Source of the DNA: BPJU01 sp964425225 | GTDB taxonomy: Bacteria; Planctomycetota; Planctomycetia; Pirellulales; Pirellulaceae | Direction of reading: 5' to 3' | Length of the DNA: 64,000 nt | Assembly: GCA_964425225.1 (NCBI GenBank) | Contig: CAYRMD010000009.1 | Span: forward strand, 21,575-85,574 | Shown here: positions 8,347 to 16,614 of the stretch, piece after piece | How the letters are laid out: each line of letters starts with the position of its first letter | Numbering within the stretch: the first letter of the stretch is position 1 | Notes under the pieces: model-generated | Told to the model about the DNA's origin: nothing | Seen by the model: only the letters and a program-made list of their open reading frames with translations | Database searches by the model: none | Translations under genes and position numbers: made by a program

Positions 8347-9147
8347 TCAACCTTTTGGTAGGTCTTTACAGGTGGGCTCGCTATCCTGCAAAGGCTCTAA
8401 CCGCGGCATCCATCGGGCCGCCAGGCTCTCAATGGCTCGCGCAAAGGGCGTATCAGCCGGGTTCGGTCGCGGAACTGCCGGTAGGATCGGAACTTCTTCG
8501 GGCAGCCAGCCGTCGTAACCCACGTGCCGATCGAGGAAGTGGCGACAAACCTGGGCTAAGCCGTGGAACACTCGATGCGCCGTTGCCGCCTGATCGACTC
8601 GATTGAATACCACACGGATGGGTGCCGGGCTACCCTGAGCTATCCGTTTCACCTCGGCATAGCACGACAGAACCGACGGTGGATCGGACCGGGTAACCAG
8701 TAGCCACTCGTCAGCTACGTCGCAGCACTGCCCGAAAATCTCTGGGGAACTGCCGGTATCCACCAGAAAGGTTGGAACGGCGTCCGTTTCGTCGAACTGA
8801 GCTCGACGTTCCTGCATTCGTTCGACAAGCGTTTGGCCGATCGACGAATGAATCGATACTCTTACAAGCGCCAGCAGATCCGCCGGATCTGCCTCGGTGA
8901 GAATGTCGCTTGGCGAGCCGACCGCTTGGTGAAAGGCAGCCGGTGGTACGCTTTCCGATTGTGCCGGCGCATCGACCAGGGCGATGCGCACTCCGCGGCG
9001 GCATAGCGCCGTAGCAAGGTGCTTAGCAACCGTAGTAGCTCCGCATCCGGGCGAAGCGCCCCGAACGATGACCACTCGCGGAGTCGCCGAACGAAGGCCG
9101 ACCGTCCGGGCTAACTGGCGTAAGCGGGTCGCCTGGTCAACCACCAT
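8347..9147 (-). CDS. flhG: FlhG/YlxH-type MinD-like ATPase with altered P-loop
   Basis: A 266-residue MinD-superfamily protein that normally controls flagellar number and position with FlhF. The N terminus carries DQATRLRQL, the motif by which FlhG activates FlhF GTPase. The nucleotide site is unusual: the deviant Walker A, normally KGGxGKT, reads RGASPGCGATT, so both lysines are missing. Asp residues after beta strands (ALVDAPAQS; FLVDTGSS) are retained. The ATG at 9147 is preferred to a TTG at 9153, because AAGGAG is eight bases before the ATG and overlaps the TAA stop of flhF, implying translational coupling. CpaE/TadZ-like proteins also have GATT-type loops, but the DQAxxLR motif and flhF neighbour favour FlhG. 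Confidence 0.85.
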   Translation of the reverse strand: MVVDQATRLRQLARTVGLRSATPRVVIVRGASPGCGATTVAKHLATALCRRGVRIALVDAPAQSESVPPAAFHQAVGSPSDILTEADPADLLALVRVSIHSSIGQTLVERMQERRAQFDETDAVPTFLVDTGSSPEIFGQCCDVADEWLLVTRSDPPSVLSCYAEVKRIAQGSPAPIRVVFNRVDQAATAHRVFHGLAQVCRHFLDRHVGYDGWLPEEVPILPAVPRPNPADTPFARAIESLAARWMPRLEPLQDSEPTCKDLPKG

Positions 9148-9159
9148 GGTCAACGCTCC

Positions 9160-10368
9160 TTAGGGTGTGCGGCGCTCGGCCGACGAGGACGAGCGGTGAG
9201 GTACCAGATGTTCCCAACCAAGGAGGATGCGAGCCAGCATCCGGGCATTGGCCGGAAGGATGTCATCTGGCACGTTTTGCCCGTACGTTAGGTAGCTCAA
9301 TGGCAGCCGGCAACTGCGTAAAAGGGGCAACAAATAACCCAGTCCGCCGGCTTCATCCAGTTTGGTAAGGAGAATCGCTGTTGGTCCAATTTCGGCGAAT
9401 CGCTCGGTAACACGACGTTGATGGGCCAGGCTAGCGGCAGCACTTACCACCAGGTGCACTTCGTCGACCTTGGCCGCCGCCAACAATGCTTTTAGTTCCC
9501 CGATTTGTGTTTCATCCGATGGGCTACGGCCGGCCGTGTCGATTAATACAAGCTCCATTTGTCCAAGCCGATCCAAGGCCGCTGCCATTTCACCGACCGC
9601 CCCAACCACCTCCATCGGCAAGTCGATAATGTCGGCGTAGGTCCGGAGCTGCTCGACGGCCGCTACCCGGTAAGTGTCCACAGTAATCAATCCCACACGG
9701 CGCCGATCGCGCAGGTGAAAATTGGCAGCCAGCTTGGCGATCGTTGTCGTCTTCCCGACACCGGTCGGCCCGACTAAAGCGACACAACGTCGTTTGCCTG
9801 GCAACAGACGAATCGGTCCCCCAACTAAAATCTGTTCTTCCACCAGCCGTGCCAATCGCGTTCGGAGGATAGCTGAATCGGACAGGTCTTCGGGGCGCGT
9901 TGCTTTTCGTAGTTGCTCGATTAGCTCCCGAGCTGTTTCTTCTTGCATGTCCGCATCGATGAGTTCCGTGAATAGCTGAAAGAGTTCTTCGGGCATGGCG
10001 TTATTTGATGCGTTGGCCCGCTGTTCATACAGCCTTTCGACCATGTGCTGCAGTTGTTCGAGGCGATGTTCCAGTGGGGCGGGGTTTGTCGCAACAGTAA
10101 CGGTACCCCCCTGCTGTCGCAACGTTCGATTGACAGGTGCATGGGCAGCTACCTGGGAACCGGCGGCTCGCTCGACTCCAGCGAAGCGGCTGGGAACCGC
10201 CACATCGGATGAGGCAACCACCTCAATTTCCGTGCGACCGGTCAGCCAGGGAAACCACCCACGACGGACCTCGCGAGTCTGGAGCACCGCGGCTTCCGGT
10301 CCGAGTTCACGCCGTACCAGCACCAAAGCCTCCTGCAAGGTTCGAGCTCGAAAGGTTCGCACTTCCAT
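9160..10368 (-). CDS. flhF: FlhF, SRP-type GTPase for flagellar placement
   Basis: A 402-residue GTPase of the Ffh/FtsY/FlhF group that marks the site of flagellar assembly. The N-terminal basic B domain begins with MEVRTFRARTLQEAL and holds a variable middle (about 55-130); the N domain covers about 130-185; the G domain has P-loop GPTGVGKTTT (about 200-209), then DTYRVAAVEQLRTYA, LIDTAGRSP and the TKLDEAGGLG segment. Length and domain order match the family. The ATG at 10368 has GGGAG six bases upstream; a TTG two codons earlier is too close to that site. It lies between flhA and flhG. Confidence 0.95.
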   Translation of the reverse strand: MEVRTFRARTLQEALVLVRRELGPEAAVLQTREVRRGWFPWLTGRTEIEVVASSDVAVPSRFAGVERAAGSQVAAHAPVNRTLRQQGGTVTVATNPAPLEHRLEQLQHMVERLYEQRANASNNAMPEELFQLFTELIDADMQEETARELIEQLRKATRPEDLSDSAILRTRLARLVEEQILVGGPIRLLPGKRRCVALVGPTGVGKTTTIAKLAANFHLRDRRRVGLITVDTYRVAAVEQLRTYADIIDLPMEVVGAVGEMAAALDRLGQMELVLIDTAGRSPSDETQIGELKALLAAAKVDEVHLVVSAAASLAHQRRVTERFAEIGPTAILLTKLDEAGGLGYLLPLLRSCRLPLSYLTYGQNVPDDILPANARMLARILLGWEHLVPHRSSSSAERRTP

Positions 10369-10414
10369 TGTCAACTCCCGTGCTGTGGTTGTGAGCGGTT
10401 ACTCACCCGGCTTT

Positions 10415-12493
10415 TCACTGTGGGCTATCGATGTCGGCTACCATGGCCACGGCTTCAACACGTGTATCGCGGGTAACTTCGTTGTAGCTAAGCACATGTA
10501 ACCTGGGCAGATTCGCTGCGGTGATTTGTTTTAAGCCAGGCCGAATGCGCGGGCTCACCAGGACCACGGCCGGTCGATGCATCTGAATCAAACGCGGCAC
10601 TTCCCTGGCAATCGCCTCATTTATTTTTTCCACCGTCTGTGGAGGAAGACGCACAAACAATCCCCGATCCGTATGTTCGATACCCGCTGCAATGCGGTCC
10701 TCTAAAGCGGGATCGAGTGTTATGACCCACAGCCGGTTTCCAGCATCGCGCAAGCGCGTCGAGATGGTGCGAGCTAGGCGGTGCCGGACATATTCCGTAA
10801 GCCAAATGAGGTCTTTGATCCGGGGAGCGTAATCGCCCAACGTTTCCAGGATCAACGCCAATTGCCGGATCGGAACCTGCTCGCGCAGCAGCATCTGGAG
10901 GACCTGTTGCACCTCGCTCAACTTCAGAACCGACGGGATCAGTTCGTCGACTACTGCCGGCGTCGACTTTTTCAGCTCGTCGATCAACTGTTTCGTCGCG
11001 TCGCGCGTCAACAACTCGTCAGCATGACGGCGAACGATCTCCTGCAAGTGCGTCGCCAGCACTGCGGTCGGTTCTACCACCGTATAGCCCAGCATCTCGG
11101 CGCGATCGCGTACCGCCGGTTCGATCCATACGGCCGGTTGTTGGAAAGCCGGGTCTTGGGTTTCCTCGCCGGGAATGGGCCCTCGAGCCTGCGGGCCGCG
11201 TATGGCGAGAAATCGGTCGGGATATACGGTTCCTGAGGCGACAGGATTGTTGACGATTTTGATCGAGTACTGGTACTCACCAAGTCGCAGGTTATCGCGC
11301 ACTCGGACCTTGGGTAACACAATACCAATGTCGGCTGCCACTGCTTGCCGTACGGCGGTGATCCGCGGTAAAAGATCCCCGCCCCGTGCCGGATCGGCTA
11401 ACCGGATTAGTCCCACACCGATCTCGATTTCCATCGGATCGATTGCCAGGTAGTTCTCGATACGATCTTCGACCGGTTTATGGCGAGTTGCCTCAGTTTG
11501 TTGCTGTTGTCGCTCGAATCGTCGCTCCTGACCTTGAAGTATCAATGCCAACCCGACACAGCCGGCACCCAAGCCGAGCAGAGGTAGCGTCGGTAGGTGT
11601 GTGAAAATCAGCAACAGGAGGAATCCACCGGCGACGAACAAGGCTTGGGGGCGAGCAAATAGCTGGTGCAAGAATTCCACGGGCAGATTAACCGCTTTCG
11701 TACTACGGGTAACGAGTAAACCGGCTGCCAACGAGATCAAGAAAGCGGGTACTTGGCTAACCAAGCCGTCGCCGATGGTGAGCTTTGTGAATACCTGGGC
11801 CGCCTCGGATATGGGCATGCCGGCTTCGAACACGCCGATAAACAGACCGCCGAGGATATTGACCAGCGTAATGATGATACCGGCGATGGCATCACCTCGG
11901 ACAAATTTGCTGGCACCGTCCATGGCACCGTAAAAGTCAGCCTGTTGGGTGAGCTCTTCGCGCCGACGCTGGGCCTCTTTTTCGTCGATAATCCCCGCGT
12001 TCAAGTCAGCATCGATCGCCATTTGCCGTCCGGGCATACCGTCCAGGGCGAAACGAGCGGCCACTTCGCTAATACGCGTTGCCCCCTTGGTGATCACTAG
12101 GAACTGGATCGCCACGATGATCACGAATAGGATCATCCCCACGATCACGTGATCACCAGCAACGAACTCACCGAAGGCCTTAATCACTCCGCCGGCTGCC
12201 ATCAACTGCTCGGTTTGACCTCGGGTGAGGATCAATCGGGTGGATGCCACATTCAGTACCAAGCGACTCATCGTGGTTGCCAGCAGCAGTGAGGGGAAGA
12301 TGCTGAACTCTAAGGGGGTTCGCACGTAGATGGTCATGAGCAACACGAGTACGGCCACCGCGATGTTGGCCGCCAACAAGAAATCCAGCAACAGTGGGGG
12401 CAGCGGGATCAGGATCACCAGCAGGCTGGCGATAATCCCCAAGGGTAGAACGAGATCTTTCCACTGAGCGTAGCGCGTCATGGCATCCGTCAT
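10415..12493 (-). CDS. flhA: FlhA, flagellar type III export apparatus protein
   Basis: A 692-residue FHIPEP-family protein, the largest membrane component of the flagellar export gate. The N-terminal half has about eight transmembrane helices, with the conserved RTPLEFSIFPSLLL and the cytoplasmic FHIPEP loop region (GDGLVSQVPAFLISLAAGLL; MPGRQMAIDADLNAG). The C-terminal half is the soluble chaperone/substrate-docking domain, ending with the conserved PRLHVLSYNEV. Length is typical. The ATG at 12493 lacks a strong ribosome site; a second ATG four codons in is possible. It is the first gene of the flagellar run, 46 bases ahead of flhF. Confidence 0.96.
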   Translation of the reverse strand: MTDAMTRYAQWKDLVLPLGIIASLLVILIPLPPLLLDFLLAANIAVAVLVLLMTIYVRTPLEFSIFPSLLLATTMSRLVLNVASTRLILTRGQTEQLMAAGGVIKAFGEFVAGDHVIVGMILFVIIVAIQFLVITKGATRISEVAARFALDGMPGRQMAIDADLNAGIIDEKEAQRRREELTQQADFYGAMDGASKFVRGDAIAGIIITLVNILGGLFIGVFEAGMPISEAAQVFTKLTIGDGLVSQVPAFLISLAAGLLVTRSTKAVNLPVEFLHQLFARPQALFVAGGFLLLLIFTHLPTLPLLGLGAGCVGLALILQGQERRFERQQQQTEATRHKPVEDRIENYLAIDPMEIEIGVGLIRLADPARGGDLLPRITAVRQAVAADIGIVLPKVRVRDNLRLGEYQYSIKIVNNPVASGTVYPDRFLAIRGPQARGPIPGEETQDPAFQQPAVWIEPAVRDRAEMLGYTVVEPTAVLATHLQEIVRRHADELLTRDATKQLIDELKKSTPAVVDELIPSVLKLSEVQQVLQMLLREQVPIRQLALILETLGDYAPRIKDLIWLTEYVRHRLARTISTRLRDAGNRLWVITLDPALEDRIAAGIEHTDRGLFVRLPPQTVEKINEAIAREVPRLIQMHRPAVVLVSPRIRPGLKQITAANLPRLHVLSYNEVTRDTRVEAVAMVADIDSPQ

Positions 12494-12630
12494 GGCGCAA
12501 GCGTACTGCTAGCGTGCCGCGCCCACCGGCCCGCTTCAGACTTCCCAGCTTCCCTTCTGGGCGAAATCAGGTGCCGAAAAGTAGCCGATACGTCATTTGT
12601 TGTCTAGGTCGGTTTCTGGGCAGTAGTGTG

Positions 12631-13002
12631 TGCGTCACATTTGTAGGTGAAAAATTTTTTAGCGCAGAGATGCAGAGGGGCAGAGGAAAGAGTAAGTAAG
12701 CTGGCAACACCTGCTGCCGGTCGGGAACGGACCATTTTTGCCCGAGGCCTCTGTACGGGATCCCAGTGATGATAATCCCACGCCTCGGGTTAGCTAGTTT
12801 CACCAAAATCACCAGGGTTGTACGAAAAATTCGTGACCAAGCCGCTACCCGATCTTGCCAATTGTCCGGTTTACTGCGCCTTTGCCCGTTTGCATCAAAT
12901 CCCCACGCCCATGAAATGGCAAATGCCGAACACGCATCAGAACATCAGAACGGAGTACTCAGCGCGAACAACTTACCTACAATCAAGACGCACACACTTG
13001 GC
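12631..13002. repeat. Copy A of a ~370 bp dispersed repeat
   Basis: This stretch matches 46745-47109 along its whole length by eye, at roughly 75 percent identity with small indels. Shared blocks in order: TGCGTCAC, GAAAAATTTTTTA plus a CGCAGAGA microsatellite, AGTAAGCTGGCAACACC, CAGTGATGATAAT, ATGAAATGGCAAATGCC, GGAGTACTCAGCGCGAACAA and CTTACCTACAATCAAGACGC. No conserved protein is evident. Its right end overlaps the last codons and the stop of trpE. Confidence 0.85.
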
Positions 13003-14502
13003 CGTACGCTGGTCGGTCAATTGGATCGCCTTGAGCAAGCCGCGGGCCTTATTGAGGGTCTCGACATATTCGCGTGTCGGGTCACTATCCGCTACAATCC
13101 CGGCGCCGGCCTGGATATAGGCGGTCTGGTTTTGAACGACAATGGTCCGCAATGCGATACAGGTGTCCATGTTGCCGCTGAAGTCAAAATAGCCGACCGC
13201 GCCCGCGTACGGTCCCCGACGGTGCGGCTCGATCTCATCGATGATCTGCATAGCCCGGACTTTGGGCGCTCCGGAAACCGTTCCTGCCGGAAGGCACGCG
13301 CGCAGGGCATCGAAGGCATCTTTACCTTCAGCCAGCTCGCCGGACACGTTGGACGTAATGTGCATTACATGACTGTAGCGCTCGACGACCATCACGTCCG
13401 ACAATTTCACGCTGCCGTAGCGTGCGACGCGCCCTACGTCATTGCGCCCAAGATCCACCAACATCACATGCTCAGCACGCTCCTTGACATCAGCGAGTAA
13501 CTCCGCTTCCAGCCGTCGGTCTTCTTCCGGTGTCGCCCCACGCGGGCGAGTTCCAGCCAGCGGGCGTACCGTAACCTTCCCGTGGACCACGCGACACATG
13601 ATTTCCGGTGAACTTCCCACCAAAGTGACTTCCGGGGTTCGGAGGTAGAACATAAAGGGGCTGGGATTGACAACACGCAAGGTCCGATAGATTTCCAGCG
13701 GATCACAGCGCAACGTTACTGCCAAGCGCTGGCTGATGACTACTTGGAAAATATCACCGGCTCGAATGTACTCGACGCACCGGCGCACCGCCTGCTCGAA
13801 TTCGGCCTGGGTAAAATTCGAGCTATACGAGAGTGTCACAGGACTGTCTAAATCGATGTCGTCGGGTGGAAGCTCCTGGTTTCCCCGCGACAAGCGTTCC
13901 ACAAGTTGATCGACCGAGCGGCATGCGTTGCTATACGCTTCTTGCAGTTGAAAATCACTGGCTTTTCCATCTTCCGGCAAGCGAGCTAAAGCTATTGCGA
14001 ATAATGTCTTTTGGACGTTGTCAAAAACCGCTAGCCGGTCATAAAAGGCAAACGATAAGTCGGGTAGACCTCGATCGTCCGGGGGAGCATGTGGCAGGTG
14101 TTCCGTATACCGTACTACATCGTATCCGGCATAACCGACTGCCCCACCACAAAACGGGGGAAGTTCCGGCAAAGGCGCTGCTCGCCAACGATGCACCTTG
14201 GATCTCAAGTACTCTAGGGGATCCGGACACTCCAGGGAATGCGTCCCTCCGCTGGATCGCACCACCAGCCGATGCCCATAAGCCACCAACTGTTCGTATG
14301 GCTCGGTCGCGAGAATACTATAACGCCCGACCTTTTCGCCGCCGATGACGCTCTCAAACAAACAGCCAGGCGATCCGCGATCCAACCGGACAAACGCCAA
14401 CACGGGAGTTAGCCCGTCGCTAAAGAGTCGGCGATAAACCGGAACGGCTGAGTACGACCGCGCAAGGGCTGAAAACTGATTAAAGGTCGGGTAATAGGTC
14501 AT
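12973..14502 (-). CDS. trpE: Anthranilate synthase component I (TrpE)
   Basis: A 509-residue chorismate-utilising enzyme that makes anthranilate with ammonia supplied by TrpG, the first step of tryptophan synthesis. Seen: the regulatory N-terminal segment with LFESVIGGEKVGRYS, then the catalytic domain with PLAGTRPRG, LVDLGRNDVGRV, the GTVSGAPKVRAMQIIDE block and GYFDFSGNMDTCIALRT. The homologous part begins at TYYPTFNQF, so the ATG at 14502 is chosen; ATGs at 14529 and 14631 are in frame upstream and none has a strong ribosome site. No trpG or other trp gene is adjacent. The C-terminal tail AKCVRLDCR and the stop codon are encoded within a dispersed repeat, so the natural end appears to have been replaced. 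Confidence 0.93.
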   Translation of the reverse strand: MTYYPTFNQFSALARSYSAVPVYRRLFSDGLTPVLAFVRLDRGSPGCLFESVIGGEKVGRYSILATEPYEQLVAYGHRLVVRSSGGTHSLECPDPLEYLRSKVHRWRAAPLPELPPFCGGAVGYAGYDVVRYTEHLPHAPPDDRGLPDLSFAFYDRLAVFDNVQKTLFAIALARLPEDGKASDFQLQEAYSNACRSVDQLVERLSRGNQELPPDDIDLDSPVTLSYSSNFTQAEFEQAVRRCVEYIRAGDIFQVVISQRLAVTLRCDPLEIYRTLRVVNPSPFMFYLRTPEVTLVGSSPEIMCRVVHGKVTVRPLAGTRPRGATPEEDRRLEAELLADVKERAEHVMLVDLGRNDVGRVARYGSVKLSDVMVVERYSHVMHITSNVSGELAEGKDAFDALRACLPAGTVSGAPKVRAMQIIDEIEPHRRGPYAGAVGYFDFSGNMDTCIALRTIVVQNQTAYIQAGAGIVADSDPTREYVETLNKARGLLKAIQLTDQRTAKCVRLDCR

Positions 14503-14682
14503 CGGCACCCACTCACGCTCTGCCGTCATCGGCTCACAGCGACTGCAGTACCTTCCCAGTCCAGACGGAGTTGCTGCTACTTGATGCCAAGGTACCAACC
14601 GCAACGTCGATTCACAATCCGCGTTCGGCATCCTTAGGTCTGGAGCAATTAGGGGCGTGGCTTACCGGCTCATTGAGTGAAC

Positions 14683-14710
14683 TTGACAGCTAGGGTGCCC
14701 GTAATAGAAT
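14683..14710 (+). promoter_or_regulatory. Sigma70-type promoter ahead of mcsA-mcsB
   Basis: A perfect -35 box TTGACA (14683-14688) is followed after 16 bases by TAGAAT (14705-14710). It reads toward mcsA, whose start is about 140 bases downstream. No CtsR-like operator repeat was recognised in the leader. Confidence 0.65.
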
Positions 14711-14852
14711 CCAGCAGAGTGCTGATAGTACGACTTTTATACATGATTCACGGCCTGGGATGCGTCAGCTGCGACCACTCGATGCCGTGTAGCGTCCAGG
14801 TTCTGATACAGGCACTTGCAGGAAACCGACGACTAATGAGGAGAGAATTGCT

Positions 14853-15359
14853 GTGAAGTGCCAGCGATGCGACCGAGCAGCCACGTTCCATATTACGGAA
14901 TTGACCGGTCCGGGTGGGCCAAAAGAGATCCACTTGTGTGAAGAGTGCATTCGCAACTATTTGCAGGATCCGTCTTCGGGTAAGTCGGGCGCGGTCGGCG
15001 TTCACGACATCGGATCCCATACCTTCAAGATGGTGCAAACGGCTGAAGAATTGGCGCAATTAGACCAGCGCACCTGTCCAGTCTGCGGTCTGTCGTTCTA
15101 CGATTTTCGGCAGATGGGACGCTTGGGCTGCCCGCACGACTATACCTATTTTGAGAGAGAACTGGAGCCGCTCTTGGCCAGTATTCACGGTAAAACGCGC
15201 CACGAAGGTAAAACACCAAGGTTGGGACGCGTAACGACCGAAGCGCAGACGGAGTTGATTCGGCTGAGGCGCGAGATGCAGGAAGCAGTCGAGCGAGAGG
15301 ATTATGAACAAGCCAGCCGTTTGCGCGATCAAATTCGACAAATTGAAGAGCAGTGCTAG
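14853..15359 (+). CDS. mcsA: McsA-like zinc-binding activator with UvrB/UvrC motif
   Basis: A 168-residue protein of the McsA type. In Firmicutes, McsA binds zinc and activates the protein arginine kinase McsB. Zinc ligands seen: C3xxC6 and C29xxC32 (first site), C75xxC78 and C93 (second site). The last site has GCPHDY where Bacillus McsA has a CxxC, so H95 may replace a cysteine. A UvrB/UvrC-type helical hairpin fills 138-167 (EMQEAVEREDYEQASRLRDQ). The start is GTG, with GAGGAG nine bases ahead. mcsB follows after 125 bases, which supports the assignment. Confidence 0.88.
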   Translation: MKCQRCDRAATFHITELTGPGGPKEIHLCEECIRNYLQDPSSGKSGAVGVHDIGSHTFKMVQTAEELAQLDQRTCPVCGLSFYDFRQMGRLGCPHDYTYFERELEPLLASIHGKTRHEGKTPRLGRVTTEAQTELIRLRREMQEAVEREDYEQASRLRDQIRQIEEQC

Positions 15360-15484
15360 GTCCGCGAGCTACGGGATTAGGCGAAGTGGCGTTAACGGTT
15401 TCGTGAATCCGGCGTACAATGAAAAAATGAGTGGTCCGTGCAATCGGAAGTTGATCGGCGACGTTACGGTACCGGACCCAACAT

Positions 15485-16549
15485 ATGGACAGGGCGGCAA
15501 TATTGCAAGAATTGGCGAGCAAATGTGGTCCGTGGCTTGTAGGTGACGGCCCAGAGTCGGATATTGTCGTCAGCACACGTATCCGACTTGCCCGAAATCT
15601 CGCCCAGTTCCCTTTCATCCGCCGTTGCTCATCTCTTGACCGAGCTACCATTGAAAGGACGATTCGCGACCGATTCCAGCGTATCGCGGAATTCCAACGG
15701 CTGGTCTATATCGATGTCGATGAATTGCCAGATGTGGACCGCCAATTTCTCATGGAGCGACAACTAATCAGCCGCGAATTGGCCGAAGGCCAAGGTCCGC
15801 GCGGCGTGGCGATCGATCCGGATGAGCGGTTTAGCATCATGGTCAATGAAGAAGACCATTTGCGGATTCAGGTTATGTGCAGCGGATTGAATCCGCAGGC
15901 CGCGTGGGAACAGATCAACCGCGTCGATGATCTGATCGACCAGCAGGTGGTATATGCGTTTCACCGCAAACTGGGCTACCTGACGGCCTGTCCGACGAAC
16001 GTCGGGACCGGAATGCGGGTAAGCCTGATGATCCATCTGCCGGCGTTGGTGATGACCGAAGAGATTCAACGGGTGTTTCGCAGTTTGCAGAAGATGGGAT
16101 TAGCCGTGCGCGGGCTTTATGGAGAAGGAACGCAACCGCGCGGCGATTTCTACCAGATCAGCAATCAGATCACTTTGGGACGCAGTGAACGGGAGCTCAT
16201 CGATCAAGTAACCGAAGTTGCCCAGTATTGTGTCGAATGGGAGCGGCGGGCGCGAAAGGCGTTGATGCGCAGCGGTGACAAAACTTTGCAAGACGCCATA
16301 AGCCGAGCCTTTGCCATTTTGTGTACCACCCATACAATTAGCAGTGAAGAGACGATGGATTTGCTGTCTCGCGTGCGCATGGGTGTCAGTCTCGGTTTAA
16401 TCGAGAATGTGGCGATCACTACGCTTAACAAATTGTTCCTTCAGATCCAGCCAGCCCACCTCCAAAAGATTCGCGGTACACGTTTGGATACTTCGGACCG
16501 AAACATCGAAAGGGCCTCTTATCTTAAGGAACATTTGGGCAGACAGTAA
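15485..16549 (+). CDS. mcsB: Protein arginine kinase McsB
   Basis: A 354-residue member of the phosphagen kinase fold that phosphorylates arginine residues on proteins, marking them for ClpCP in Bacillus. Seen: the ATP/guanidinium-site blocks STRIRLARNL, NEEDHLRIQ, CPTNVGTGMRVS and GEGTQPRGDFYQISNQITLG. The N-terminal substrate-specificity domain of animal arginine kinases is absent, as expected. The C-terminal phosphoarginine-sensing motif known as RDxxRA in Bacillus McsB reads RNIERA here, an Asp to Asn change that could alter allosteric control (inference). It follows mcsA. No clpC or ctsR gene is in the window. The ATG at 15485 has only a weak ribosome site. Confidence 0.92.
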   Translation: MDRAAILQELASKCGPWLVGDGPESDIVVSTRIRLARNLAQFPFIRRCSSLDRATIERTIRDRFQRIAEFQRLVYIDVDELPDVDRQFLMERQLISRELAEGQGPRGVAIDPDERFSIMVNEEDHLRIQVMCSGLNPQAAWEQINRVDDLIDQQVVYAFHRKLGYLTACPTNVGTGMRVSLMIHLPALVMTEEIQRVFRSLQKMGLAVRGLYGEGTQPRGDFYQISNQITLGRSERELIDQVTEVAQYCVEWERRARKALMRSGDKTLQDAISRAFAILCTTHTISSEETMDLLSRVRMGVSLGLIENVAITTLNKLFLQIQPAHLQKIRGTRLDTSDRNIERASYLKEHLGRQ

Positions 16550-16614
16550 CACGAGGGTTGGGATTCGCAAGATGCTATGGCACGTTTGCTAGGCGGCGCG
16601 AGCATCGTTGGGTT

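Noticed and set aside
12766..13500. A 244-residue open frame on the plus strand across the dispersed repeat and trpE
   Set aside because: It is antisense to trpE, starts in the repeat, has no ribosome site and no recognisable protein family.
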